The notes beneath the pieces are model-generated. The model did no database searches and was not told the DNA's origin. It saw only the letters and a list, made by a program, of their open reading frames with translations. This document shows, one piece after another, positions 8,385-18,767 of a DNA stretch of 46,142 nt. The stretch comes from Tritrichomonas foetus (taxonomy: Eukaryota > Parabasalia > Tritrichomonadida > Tritrichomonadidae). Made by a program: the position numbers and the translations under genes. Position 1 is the first letter of the stretch; each line of letters begins with the position of its first letter. Location of the stretch: contig MLAK01000112.1 of the NCBI GenBank assembly GCA_001839685.1, positions 82,981-129,122 of the forward strand. The letters are read 5' to 3'.

Positions 8385-10370
8385 ATGGCGGCGCTCCCAA
8401 TAAAAATATATATTCGAACCCGCCCAACAACAGAGTTTGCAGGCGAGAATATCAAAATTCTCGACGATAGACAGACAATCACAGTTAATATCGATAAATC
8501 AGATCCACTCAATTTCCTAAACACGCCAGAATGCAACTACACATTCAAATTCCACAGCATTCTTCACAACGCCAGCCAAGAAATCGTTTTTGAAGAATCA
8601 GCCAGAGAAATTGTTGATTCGTTTATTCAAGGATATAATGGCTGCCTCTTCAGTTTTGGCCAGCGAAACTCAGGCAAGACGTTTACGATGTTTGGAGGAA
8701 TCAGACACTTTAAATACCGAGGAATTATTCCAAGAGCGCTCGCATATATTTTCCAAGAATTAGAAAAGTACAAAACCATTCAATTCACACTCTCAGTTCA
8801 ATATTTCCAAATTTACAACGATATTATTTACGATTTGTTGAGCAATGAGGAGAAAGAAATGCAAATTGCAGAAGATGAGGAAGGAAACCCCTTCATTCAA
8901 AATTTATCAACTCACGTGGTCGAAGATGCAACAGGGGCTCTCCAGCATTTAATAAACGGCGATTCAAAACTTCATTTGACTGAGCATAAATATGGTCGAA
9001 AAGTTTATCGTTCACATGTAGTTTTCGCTTTGGATTTAGTTGGCAGAAAAGGAACACGGATGACTCACTCAAAATTGCTCATGCTTGATTTGGCAGCAAC
9101 CGAGGAAGCAGGCGACGCTGCCTTTGTGAACCAGTCAATTGCTTATTTGCAACAACTTATCGTTTCTATTGTCGGAAAAGATAACTCAAAATCACCGCCA
9201 AAGCACCTTCCATTCAGGCGATCAAAGCTCACATATTTACTGCGTGACGCAATTGGAGGAAATTGTCGAACAGCTGCAATTGCAACAGTATGGCCTGAAA
9301 AAGTGAACAATAGGGAATCAATTTCAACTTTCCAGTTTGCTTTCGATCTCGGCAAAGTCAGGAATGATGCGAAAGTTAATACAATGGAACCACTTGAACT
9401 AAGAATCGAAAAGCTAGAAGCGGAAATGCAAACACTTGAAGCAGAAAATGAATTACAAGCTGAATTAGGTGGAGCGGTAAAAATAGATGGATTAAAACAA
9501 GAAGATGAAGCACAGGTTTCTGATTTGGTAAGTTTATATTTGGCTGACGAAATTGATACTTTACCACTTCCTTCAGTAGCTCATATAAAAGCTATATTTG
9601 CAGAAATTAAACGACGATATATAGATATTCCAAACCAAGTCATGCGAGAAGTTTCGCAAAACTTCAATTTAACAGAAAGAGTGAAAAACGCAAAAGCTCC
9701 AAAAGATGTCGGAACAATTGATGGCTCTGGCTTCAGTATTGGTGTTGCTGCTTCACAAGATAGACCATGCAATATTCGAACAACAATGAAAGCTGATAGA
9801 ATCGGAGCAACAAGTGGCGGAAGAGCAGATAATCCTCCTCCACCAACAAAGGAGCAAATGTTCGAAATTTACAAACTCAGAGATGGAAAACCAGCAGCAA
9901 CTGAATTGATTCAAGCTAAAAAAGAAGCTAAAGAATTAAAAGAAGTTAAAAAAGGTCTCATTAAAGAATTAAATGAATGTCGAAATGAAATTAAACAATT
10001 GGAAAGTCATATCGAAGCTCAAGGAATTAAACAAAAATCACAAATTACTGAAGAAGAAGCAGATTTACTCAAATCTTGTATCGCTGCAAAGAAACTAAAT
10101 AAGGAAAAATATTCGGCACTCCAAAAAACACAAGCCGATATCGATGCACTTAAAGAGAAAACTGCTGGAATCCGATCAAACCTTCTGGAAGTTTACACAG
10201 AATGGTTCAGAAAATGGGAAGAAAATGAATTATATACAGAAAAAGTTGTTCCTCCTCATAATGATAGCGATTTGAATGCTACTGGAAAAGATTCAGTGGC
10301 AGGAAGAGGAAAGAAGAAAGAACCTGTTAGAAATGTGAAAGGAAAGGCCCCAGTTCGTGGACGAAAATAA
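8385..10370 (+). CDS. Kinesin-9 (KIF9/KIF6)-like motor protein
   Basis: A 661-residue kinesin with an N-terminal motor domain (about 1-330), a short coiled coil (about 334-358), a mixed linker, a second Lys/Glu-rich coiled coil (about 500-600) and a basic tail ending VRGRK. The start IKIYIRTRPTTEFAGENIK followed by FHSILHNASQ is the kinesin-9 signature, a family tied to the flagellar central pair. The P-loop is GQRNSGKT at residue 92, with the Lys and Thr kept. Switch I, normally SSRSH, reads VYRSH near 208, and switch II, normally DLAGSE, reads DLAATE at 235. It is shorter than animal KIF9 (about 800 residues). It probably acts in the axoneme with the dynein at 21058-33300. The ATG at 8385 starts the motor domain directly; the stop is read as TAAA. 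Confidence 0.88.
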   Translation: MAALPIKIYIRTRPTTEFAGENIKILDDRQTITVNIDKSDPLNFLNTPECNYTFKFHSILHNASQEIVFEESAREIVDSFIQGYNGCLFSFGQRNSGKTFTMFGGIRHFKYRGIIPRALAYIFQELEKYKTIQFTLSVQYFQIYNDIIYDLLSNEEKEMQIAEDEEGNPFIQNLSTHVVEDATGALQHLINGDSKLHLTEHKYGRKVYRSHVVFALDLVGRKGTRMTHSKLLMLDLAATEEAGDAAFVNQSIAYLQQLIVSIVGKDNSKSPPKHLPFRRSKLTYLLRDAIGGNCRTAAIATVWPEKVNNRESISTFQFAFDLGKVRNDAKVNTMEPLELRIEKLEAEMQTLEAENELQAELGGAVKIDGLKQEDEAQVSDLVSLYLADEIDTLPLPSVAHIKAIFAEIKRRYIDIPNQVMREVSQNFNLTERVKNAKAPKDVGTIDGSGFSIGVAASQDRPCNIRTTMKADRIGATSGGRADNPPPPTKEQMFEIYKLRDGKPAATELIQAKKEAKELKEVKKGLIKELNECRNEIKQLESHIEAQGIKQKSQITEEEADLLKSCIAAKKLNKEKYSALQKTQADIDALKEKTAGIRSNLLEVYTEWFRKWEENELYTEKVVPPHNDSDLNATGKDSVAGRGKKKEPVRNVKGKAPVRGRK

Positions 10371-11587
10371 AATGACATATTTCTTTTGATAAACCTAATT
10401 ATTTCATTGAAGCATTTTTTTTTTCCCAAATTGTCCTTCATGTCAAGAGTGAATCTTTGTTAATGCATAAAGATTCATTGATTTAATATTGATTCATTTT
10501 AAATCCTCATTCATTTTTCTTTTATGTGAACCAATATTGATTCAAGACCCTAGTTTTTGTGCTTATTATTTACATGTATCATTTTATTTCTAAGACAGAT
10601 AATTACTTTTTGATTTCAACTAGTTATCAAAAAATGATGTGATTGGTTCATTTATTCAAATAATATGTTGAGAAATAAGGAAAGAATCTTCAATTATAAC
10701 TCGTTTCTTGATAGAATATCAAAGCTGTTCATTTCTCAGAAAATTATAAACACAGCTTGGATTTCATGATATTATAATAAACGAAAGAATCAAAAAGAAT
10801 TTCATTTGAAATCATTGTCAAATGATCACATTCAGTGCCTTTGAGCAATTTAGCCAAATCACATCATTTCATCTATCAAATAATTAACAAAACATTCAAG
10901 TTATGAATAACTCAAGCATGAGCTTGTATATTGTTACATTTGTTATATTAAAATATTTCACATTCATTATCGTTGTTCATTTGAATGACGTCTCAAATAT
11001 TGAATTTCAAAAATATAGTCATAATTTCTTTAATACATGGTCATAACGATCATAAAATTCCTTGTCTTAAGACAAAAATTTAAACCAGGAATATAAATTT
11101 GCCCTTTATGATTAAATTTCTATTATTCAGGTGAGTATTTGTCTTCAATTTATCCAATATTATGTAGTAATGAACTTTTTGGTGCAGAATTTTCAATGAT
11201 TTTCGATTAGAATGCAATACTCCAGTACAATAAAATCTTTTAATATTTCTGGATTTCGAGGATTTTTCTTGATGGGCAAATTAATTTTTGACTAAAAATA
11301 AATTTAAGGAATTATTTGCCCATAATTTGAATAGATTAAGAAATTATAAATTCAATATTCTCTCACAAATGGTTATTTTTCATAAAGTACATTTTTCTTC
11401 ATTGAAACAATTATTTTACATTTCTCATTTTTTTATAAGTATAAACAGTAGATATAACATCCTAAATGGAAATAATATTTCGACATCTATCTTTAATTAA
11501 TAACATAATATACAGTTCAAAGTTTCTCAAATTCTGATAATTTCGTTATAAATTGAAGGTTCATTTCATATATTTTTTTCTAAAAGA
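10371..11587. other. AT-rich intergenic region
   Basis: No convincing gene. There is a weak 9-bp inverted repeat (TGGGCAAAT at 11273-11281, ATTTGCCCA at 11314-11322) and a short AT-rich open frame at 11288-11500 without coding character. Confidence 0.5.
11561..11571 (+). promoter_or_regulatory. Inr-like element of the surface-protein gene
   Basis: TCATTTCATA contains two overlapping matches to the trichomonad initiator TCAYW, placing a start site 20 to 25 bp before the ATG at 11588, the usual short 5' leader. The motif is short and can occur by chance. Confidence 0.35.
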
Positions 11588-14500
11588 ATGTATTTATTCT
11601 ACTTGATTTCATGTGTATCTGCTTTTAATTTTACCATATCATACGATGGTACAGTTTTTCCCCAAGAATCCTTCACTGCCGAATTTGTGAAGGAAAATAT
11701 TGGTCAATCCTCTGTTCTTAATTTAATTCAAGAAAATGAAGATGAACTTGATGTTTCAATAAATATTGATGGATTTGATTCACACTTGACGATCAATTTA
11801 TTTACTGTGTGGAATGCACCAAGAGTGCCAACATTGACAGTTCAGACAATGATCAGTTCCTATGTGAATACAACTGTGTTACCAAAAATCTATGCCAGTG
11901 ATTTTAATGTTATCATCCAAAATTTGGATTCCAAGTCAGAATATAATATTATTTCTACTCGAGGAATATATGCTCTCTCAATCAAATCTGGTGATTCAAG
12001 ATCTCTCCAAATTTTTTCTGATATCCCAAATCATCATTCATCTATTTCAACGCCAGATATTCCACAAATAATTGGTGATTGTATATTAAGTGCACATCTA
12101 ATAGATATATTCTACAGAACTGATCCTATTGATTCCTATACTCTTACTCTTGAACCTCTTTTAATGTTTGAAAGATATTATTATTCTAACGGGGAAACTT
12201 CAGACAAATATCACTTAATTACTGAAGTCGAAGTGATTTTTTCATCCAGTGTAAGCATTGTATATGGCAAAAGAAAAATCACATACACATTTTCAAATGG
12301 AAAAACCTTGACTCTCATTACAACAAGCGAAAGAGTTCAAGTGACCAACCGCATTTCTGATGAATCATCAGTTACATGTGAGAACAACATTGATGGCAAG
12401 GATTTAATTGTGCCATGCATTCAATCATATAATTCATGGACAGAAGGATCCACAATCACAGGGAATTGGCCTACTAATCTTGTTTATAAATTTCCACGAA
12501 TATATTTAGGAAATGGATCCTATATATCATCTCATAGTATTTATGAAAGAGGAGTTAGTGGCACTGTACTTTTTGGTGCGCAGAATTTCCCTGTTCAAAA
12601 CAATATGTGGAGCAACATGAATGCACATTTAATGTTAATTTCCAAGAATTCATCGATTGTTGGGAGTTTTATTCCTGATAATCTCACGCTTACTCTCAAA
12701 GATAATAGCGACACTTCATTTTATATTATTGGAAAAGTGAGAACTGAAGATTATGATCGGTGTTATACACAAAATGATGGTTCAAATATTTGCTATAGAC
12801 ACTATACTCAAATCAAAACAACATCTACTAAATTGACAATTTATGTTTCTGAAGCTGTTGGAAAAGTCAATGTTACTGGTGGCGCAAAATTAATTGTTAA
12901 TACCATTAATAATATCGATCAAGAAATCAAAAATCAAGTTCTTGATCTTAGTCCTTCAGGAAAACTCATAATTCCTTATACAATCGATTACAGCGATATT
13001 GAAGACTCATTTGAAGATATATATAATGACTATGAACAAAAAAATCCTTTTCCAGAAGAGAGTTCTATTGTATCAGAATATTGGAACTACTTTATCAATT
13101 TTGCCAAAGATAACAGTGTAGCGCTTGGTGATTCAATGGAATCACTAGGAATGTCATTTCCTAAGATTACAATTAATCCACAATCACTTGCTAGTGGACA
13201 AAAGAATAAATTAGAGATTAGAAGATTAGATTATCCGGCAGCAGCTCTCTATTCATTGAATTTAAATAAAGAACGCGAAGTTTTTTGCACGAATACAGGA
13301 ACTCTAGATTTATCACAGTGGGAAGTCACAGTTGGAAAAGATATTATTCAAGGAATTATTAATTCATTTTCAGAAGAGGGTGATACATTTGATTATGATG
13401 CGTATATTCCAAAAATGAAGGATACAACTATTGAAGGTGAAACAGTTCTTATGAATGACAAGAAATGTATTGGATTCAAAACAACAAAAATGCCTAATTC
13501 AACCTTTGAAATTATAGTATATACACAAAATACAACATATCTTGAAATTCTTGATAAAATTTCTATTATATCTGTGTTAAAAGGTGATCTTTCAGTTAAA
13601 TCTGTTCTCAAAAATCCTAATTCCAGAAATATTTTCTTGATGGTCCTTGATAATACAACAAACACACCAATTGATATGACAGGACTTAATGAAGAAGCTA
13701 ATATCTTTTGTTTTGGTGCTCCACTTTCTGTAATAGATGATACTTTGGATTTTATTCAAAAGATTGTCGATATTGGAGAAGATTATGATCATGAAAATTC
13801 AACAATGACTGAAGAAGAATACAATGATCTAGTTTATTCTGAAGTTCGAAAATATATTTCGAAATATAATACCTTATCACCAAAAGCATCAATCAAAATA
13901 GGACGAATTCAAACTTTAATGACATTATTGGTTGATTTGACTGGTGATTCTTTGGAATGTTCAACTCTTGTTACATTTTTAAGTAAGCTCACATTTAAAG
14001 AATTTAATTCTGCAACAACAATAACTGAATCCGTCACATATAGCATGATGAAAAGTTATTCATTCAATAATTTAATTCTTCTTCCAATAAGCATTGATCC
14101 ACCTAATTTATTTGTTGTTGATCGAATTCAATTTAATGATAAAGATTGGACACTTCGTAATTCTAAAGGTTATTTGGATGATGTTGTTGAGCAATTTAAA
14201 GTCACACCAACAACATATACGATTGATGTTGAAAAAGTTAAAAACCTTGTTGTATATTCAATGACAGATAATATTGATTTTAATATTCCTGAAACCATTA
14301 CAACATCAAAGATAACTGGTGCCGGTATTACAACAGATTTTACTACTTTAACAGTCCGTGATTTCCCAGGAATGTTTACTCTTGAAGATTCTTCTAATCA
14401 CAAGAAGCCACATTTCTCATTTATGAATGATTTGACATCAATTGGCCAAAAAGTGTTTAATCGATTCATTTCTGTCTTTGGTAAATCCAATATGAGACTT

Positions 14501-15556
14501 TTGGAAGATGAAGAAGAAGGAACAAAAACAACAACAGTTACATTTTCAGGTGCATGGAATAAAATAACAGAAGTTGTTGGTGAAATGCCAATTGATGCCG
14601 GTTCAAATTCAATTATTGTTAAAAATATTCCGAATTCAGTAATGCAAGTTCTTGATATTAAAGCGAAGAATGATATAAATCTCGAACCAGAAAGTAAAAC
14701 AACGGAATTTGCTAAAGCACAAATTATTCAAACAGTAGGTAAGAAATATATTTTCCCAGCAGGTCAAACAGTCACATTTTCAAATATTACATTTACTAAT
14801 TCAAAAGGTAAAACTAGTGGAGAATTAGAATCTACAGGTGGAACATCCAATTCTGATAATGAAGAAACAGGAACTGAAGAAGAAATTTATGGTTTGACAT
14901 TGATAATTGGTGATAAAGAATCCGAAATTCAAACAAAAGATTTGTTAATTACGAAAGCAACAATAGTTTATTTATCATCCAAATTAATTCTTAGTAATTC
15001 ACTAGAATTAGGACCAGAAGCTGAATTATATGTTAATTCACTCGAAGCAAAAGATACAAAATTAATACTAAATTATCAACTTTCATCGAATTTTGGAACA
15101 TTTCCAACTTTATATAATCCAACAACAATTATTTTAACATATGTTGGTGAAGGATTAAGTATTGATGACACTATAGATTATTCAAAATATTTAGGACAAA
15201 TTAAACCTATTCGAGCATTTGAAACACAAGAAGAATGTCAAACTTGGAAAGACAAGGTTGCATTTTCTTCGAATTATCAAGATTTTGATGGCTCAACATC
15301 ATTAATTCAATCTATTTGTTATCAAGAGAAAGATTCTAATCAAATATTTTTATCAATTAATGTTACATCTGTTCCAAGTGATCAATTATTACCAGATGAT
15401 CTTGCACCAAATGAAAAACCAACAGAGAAAAATATTCCAATTGGTGCTATTATTGGAGGTGTTGTTGGTGGTGTGGCATTAATTGCTATTATTGGTATTG
15501 TTGTTTGGTATTTTGGATTTCATAAGAAAAAATCACAAGTTCAAAATGCTAAATAA
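11588..15556 (+). CDS. Large type I membrane surface protein
   Basis: A 1,322-residue protein with an N-terminal signal peptide (MYLFYLISCVSA, cleavage likely near residue 12), a long extracellular part with many N-x-S/T sequons, and a C-terminal membrane helix at about 1288-1311 (GAIIGGVVGGVALIAIIGIV) followed by an 11-residue tail beginning HKKK. Gly-rich helices with a short Lys-rich tail are typical of trichomonad surface proteins. The ectodomain has no leucine-rich (BspA) repeats and no catalytic motif that I can recognise; it looks beta-rich with Thr/Ser stretches and two cysteine-containing clusters near 390-405 and 1200-1230. An acidic linker (EEEEG-type) lies near 975 and another near 1095. 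The product probably faces the outside or a vesicle lumen and may act in adhesion or signalling, but that is a guess. The start fits the signal peptide and the Inr-like site. Confidence 0.85.
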   Translation: MYLFYLISCVSAFNFTISYDGTVFPQESFTAEFVKENIGQSSVLNLIQENEDELDVSINIDGFDSHLTINLFTVWNAPRVPTLTVQTMISSYVNTTVLPKIYASDFNVIIQNLDSKSEYNIISTRGIYALSIKSGDSRSLQIFSDIPNHHSSISTPDIPQIIGDCILSAHLIDIFYRTDPIDSYTLTLEPLLMFERYYYSNGETSDKYHLITEVEVIFSSSVSIVYGKRKITYTFSNGKTLTLITTSERVQVTNRISDESSVTCENNIDGKDLIVPCIQSYNSWTEGSTITGNWPTNLVYKFPRIYLGNGSYISSHSIYERGVSGTVLFGAQNFPVQNNMWSNMNAHLMLISKNSSIVGSFIPDNLTLTLKDNSDTSFYIIGKVRTEDYDRCYTQNDGSNICYRHYTQIKTTSTKLTIYVSEAVGKVNVTGGAKLIVNTINNIDQEIKNQVLDLSPSGKLIIPYTIDYSDIEDSFEDIYNDYEQKNPFPEESSIVSEYWNYFINFAKDNSVALGDSMESLGMSFPKITINPQSLASGQKNKLEIRRLDYPAAALYSLNLNKEREVFCTNTGTLDLSQWEVTVGKDIIQGIINSFSEEGDTFDYDAYIPKMKDTTIEGETVLMNDKKCIGFKTTKMPNSTFEIIVYTQNTTYLEILDKISIISVLKGDLSVKSVLKNPNSRNIFLMVLDNTTNTPIDMTGLNEEANIFCFGAPLSVIDDTLDFIQKIVDIGEDYDHENSTMTEEEYNDLVYSEVRKYISKYNTLSPKASIKIGRIQTLMTLLVDLTGDSLECSTLVTFLSKLTFKEFNSATTITESVTYSMMKSYSFNNLILLPISIDPPNLFVVDRIQFNDKDWTLRNSKGYLDDVVEQFKVTPTTYTIDVEKVKNLVVYSMTDNIDFNIPETITTSKITGAGITTDFTTLTVRDFPGMFTLEDSSNHKKPHFSFMNDLTSIGQKVFNRFISVFGKSNMRLLEDEEEGTKTTTVTFSGAWNKITEVVGEMPIDAGSNSIIVKNIPNSVMQVLDIKAKNDINLEPESKTTEFAKAQIIQTVGKKYIFPAGQTVTFSNITFTNSKGKTSGELESTGGTSNSDNEETGTEEEIYGLTLIIGDKESEIQTKDLLITKATIVYLSSKLILSNSLELGPEAELYVNSLEAKDTKLILNYQLSSNFGTFPTLYNPTTIILTYVGEGLSIDDTIDYSKYLGQIKPIRAFETQEECQTWKDKVAFSSNYQDFDGSTSLIQSICYQEKDSNQIFLSINVTSVPSDQLLPDDLAPNEKPTEKNIPIGAIIGGVVGGVALIAIIGIVVWYFGFHKKKSQVQNAK

Positions 15557-16455
15557 GATAATGATGAAGATAAACCATAGTTTTATCTATAACGTATTAA
15601 ATAAAAAAACATTAATTAATTTTCATCATTTCCCAAAAGTTCTTTGAAAATGCATCACATTTTAGTATGGTAAACGAATCAAACAACAATTTCCTGTGAA
15701 AAAATTCATGAAAACCTATAAGAGGAAATTTATAATTGAATACTTTAAAAAATTGAGGAGAAATATAGATAAGCCAGATAATGTTTGAGAGCATCGCGTG
15801 AAATAAAATGAACTGTATTACGAATACGTCATTTGGATATTCAAATTAGAGGTCAAAAACATCGTTTTAATTTATGATATTGCAATTTTAACTGATATAT
15901 AAACTCTTTTAATTATGATTTCGGACTCTTTTATATCTTCTATAATCAGAATATTCACAATTAAACTTGGAATTGAATTTTCATAAAATCAATGAATTAA
16001 TTCCAATAATCGATGATCAAGATAATCTTAATTTTGAGCCTATCAAAAAATTGCATAATTATTTATGATGTGAATTTATAAATTTAAAAGTAATTATGAT
16101 TGTGAGCAGTTTCATAATATATATTAGCTTAGGAGTTAATACTTTTCATTCCAGGTGGTTTGGGGGTGGACCCCTCCAAATTTTTAATGTAAGTGACATA
16201 TTTTTAAAAAGAAGACCACTATTCCTAGTCATACTGTATTTTGCCTTAAAATTGCAATCAAAAATTTACCAATATTTCATTCAATATTCTGATTTTTTTT
16301 GAATATTATTTACATCACGTTTGACCATTTATTCATAGAATTCCCGACTCAGTTCTTAATAATTTTTCTCGATTCCTCATCATAATCTTAGCTTTTTAAG
16401 TTGATCAAATCACTTTTTCAATACTGAAAAATGTGAACATTATTTCCGATTTTTG
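15557..16455. other. Intergenic region between surface-protein and ChAPs-like genes
   Basis: No gene is supported. It contains one GC-rich palindrome (16159-16180). A short upstream ATG-stop pair (ATGTGA at 16431) lies in the probable leader of the next gene, and TCACTT at 16410-16415 is a weak Inr candidate. Confidence 0.5.
16159..16180. repeat. GC-rich imperfect palindrome
   Basis: TTTGGGGG, a TGGA centre and CCCCTCCAAA form an imperfect hairpin whose base composition is quite unlike the surrounding AT-rich DNA. It may be a remnant of a repeat-element end. Confidence 0.5.
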
Positions 16456-18183
16456 ATGAAGCCAATCTCAGGCCTTGTTGAAGTTTCAAATGACCTACCA
16501 CGTGAAAGACAAAGCGAATTAGGTCAAGGTGTTGTTGGATTAGGCCCTCCAGATTTGGTTTGTCTTTTTAAGCACCATTCTAAAAAAAAAGGAATACCAT
16601 ATTATCATCACGTCGCAGGTTATCCAATGGGAAGCGAACACTCTATTATCGATTATTTCACAACTCTTCTCAAGGCAAGACCGAAAAAAATTCTTGGGAA
16701 AGTTCGATTCGAAATTCATAATGCGCAATTTTTTTGTTGGAATTCTTTTGAAAATCGAGATATACATATAAACATAAAAAACAGAGCTTTGGCGTCAATG
16801 AAAATCGCATTTCCAGAGGACTCATCGGAAACTAACAAATCGCATAAAATATCAAATCTCAAAAAGAATAAAGAATTATGGAATCAACTACGAATATCTT
16901 CAATTTTAAGGTTTTGGATGGCGCCTTCTCCAGTTTTCCGTGCCATTTTTAATTATCCATATAAAAATTATCCTGCTTTGAGGCTTTTATCACCTCCTGA
17001 ATTAACAACTACTGACATTGAATATATTCTTGATCATCATTCATGTAGTCATGAATTAGATGCTGCTTTAGCATGTTTTGTTGTTTCGCTTTCAAATTTC
17101 AAAAAAATCACAAAATATTTGACATTAATTTTACCAAAAATGCCACGCGTAATTTGTCACTTCATTTCTTTCTTTCCATCACATACTAAGTATTCAATAG
17201 CTCTTTCTAATATATCAAAAGATAATTACATCAGATTTCCAGATGATATTCTTTTGGCATTTTCTTGTGTTCACCATGCGATTGAAGTTGACGATTTAAC
17301 TATTTGTGAAACAGCAATTCCAATTTTAATGAATGGTATTTGGTCATCTCCTGAAGCATGCTGTGCGATGGCAAAACTTGCAGTCTATCGAAAGAATGCA
17401 AGTGATGCACTTTTCTTTGCAAATGCTGCATGTTATACTAAAAAGTTTGTTTCGGGAGTTCCTCAAGTTTTAAGCTTCATTTCTCCTAAATTAGAATCCA
17501 AAAAAGCACCTCGAATGAGACCAAAAATGATTGAAACAGAATTAGTTGCCTCTCAAACATCTGGTCATTATAATTTGATATACCAAACTATTGTTCTAAT
17601 TACTTCAATTGCTTCTTCAATAAAAGTTCGAACAATGTTGAAAAACAAAGTTGAGAAAAAAACTGATAAAAAGGCAGAAAAGAAAGAAAAAGCATTTTTA
17701 TCAGAAAATCACATTTCTAATTTAGAACAGCATTGTCCTGTTTCAGAAATGAACATGTTAGATGATTTGTATGACCCCGGAGTTCTGATTTCTAACATAG
17801 AAGTTCCATTTTATATAAAAAGTTTGCCAATATCTTCCACATTTATGCAAATTTCTACAACAGCCCTAAATGATATCCAATTGAGAGATAATGTGATGAG
17901 AACAAAAAGAATAGAATCATCACAAGATGCCAGAAATGTAGCAATAATTGCACTGAAACTTCGTGATCCGGATCTTTACGAAGTTTCTATGTCGGCCTTA
18001 AAGAAAATGAAAAAATTGAGAGTAATTTCTGAACTGATGAAAATGAGACTTCTCACTGGACCAAAATGGTGTCCTTTACCAAAATCAACAGAAGTATCAT
18101 TGAGCAAGATGACAATGAATGAAAGTAATTCATTGGTAGTTATGCGACAACTTTCACAAGGAATTACTTCGACACTTTCATGA
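16456..18183 (+). CDS. ChAPs-like (Chs5/Arf1-binding, exomer cargo adaptor) protein
   Basis: A 575-residue protein starting at the ATG at 16456. Its N-terminal part resembles the yeast ChAPs (Chs6, Bud7, Bch1): GVVGLGPPDLV at 26-35, then YYHHVAGYP near 49-57, a conserved FFCWNSFENRDIHI segment at about 90-103, and LWNQLRISSILRFW near 140. In yeast these TPR proteins join Chs5 and Arf1 at the trans-Golgi network in the exomer coat that exports selected membrane proteins. The middle here has helix-turn-helix repeats (SSPEACCAMAKLAVYRKNAS, DALFFANAAC near 310-330) consistent with the TPR core, then a Lys-rich linker (about 397-413) and a C-terminal helical block. It is shorter than the yeast proteins (about 720-750). 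No Chs5-like partner is in the window. The similarity is read by eye from a limited set of positions; a profile search would settle it. Confidence 0.7.
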   Translation: MKPISGLVEVSNDLPRERQSELGQGVVGLGPPDLVCLFKHHSKKKGIPYYHHVAGYPMGSEHSIIDYFTTLLKARPKKILGKVRFEIHNAQFFCWNSFENRDIHINIKNRALASMKIAFPEDSSETNKSHKISNLKKNKELWNQLRISSILRFWMAPSPVFRAIFNYPYKNYPALRLLSPPELTTTDIEYILDHHSCSHELDAALACFVVSLSNFKKITKYLTLILPKMPRVICHFISFFPSHTKYSIALSNISKDNYIRFPDDILLAFSCVHHAIEVDDLTICETAIPILMNGIWSSPEACCAMAKLAVYRKNASDALFFANAACYTKKFVSGVPQVLSFISPKLESKKAPRMRPKMIETELVASQTSGHYNLIYQTIVLITSIASSIKVRTMLKNKVEKKTDKKAEKKEKAFLSENHISNLEQHCPVSEMNMLDDLYDPGVLISNIEVPFYIKSLPISSTFMQISTTALNDIQLRDNVMRTKRIESSQDARNVAIIALKLRDPDLYEVSMSALKKMKKLRVISELMKMRLLTGPKWCPLPKSTEVSLSKMTMNESNSLVVMRQLSQGITSTLS

Positions 18184-18365
18184 TTTTTCTCTTTCTTTTA
18201 TTTATTTTTTATGATTAAATATATTTGTAATTGTGTATATCTAAATTTTTATTATTACTATTTCTATAATAAAACTATTAATTTGACTGCGAATCAATTT
18301 ATTGCTGGAGACAATTGTTCAATTGGAAAAAAAGTTTATTCTTCATACAGGAATAGTCTTATCAT

Positions 18366-18767
18366 TTATTCGGTATCATAATGAATTAAATATGGTTTGA
18401 TGTCTATTACAGGTGTTCCATCTAAAGCGTCCAAATGCTTAACTACAATTGAGTCTTCTTTAACATTTACAAGCTCAACAAAAGTGAGAGAAATTGGATT
18501 CGGCCTTTCAGGTGATCGTGAGTTGAAAACTCCAGTTAGAGGCTTTGTTGTATCATGCCGCCGATGCACTTCAAGAACATCTCTTTTCGACTCATGGAGC
18601 CAACATAATATATACAAAAATTTATTTTCTTCCAATCCTTTTATGCATTTCCTAAATTCAGGCAAAATTTCTATCGTTGCTTCTTCATGCACATCTGTTG
18701 AAGATAAAGGTGTTTCTTTTAGAGTTTTAAAAGATGTGTGTGCATAGCCAATTGGAATACAATTCAT
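18366..18767 (-). CDS. TsaA-like tRNA N6-methyladenosine methyltransferase (TrmO family)
   Basis: A 133-residue single-domain protein of the TsaA/UPF0066 family. The family signature GVFNSRSPERPNPI is at residues 79-92 and DALDGTPVIDIKPY at 113-126; an N-terminal IGYAHTSF strand begins the beta-barrel. Bacterial TrmO uses S-adenosylmethionine to methylate N6 of threonylcarbamoyl-A37 in tRNAs reading ACY codons. The length fits compact prokaryote-type TsaA proteins without a C-terminal extension. It converges with the ChAPs-like gene (182 bp between stops). The ATG at 18767 lies about 20 bp after an Inr-like TCATTT, and the stop is read as TAAA. The patchy, largely prokaryotic distribution makes lateral gain possible. 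Confidence 0.9.
   Translation of the reverse strand: MNCIPIGYAHTSFKTLKETPLSSTDVHEEATIEILPEFRKCIKGLEENKFLYILCWLHESKRDVLEVHRRHDTTKPLTGVFNSRSPERPNPISLTFVELVNVKEDSIVVKHLDALDGTPVIDIKPYLIHYDTE

Noticed and set aside
18397..18747. 116-codon plus-strand frame
   Set aside because: It is the antisense shadow of the TsaA gene, whose family signature is on the minus strand.
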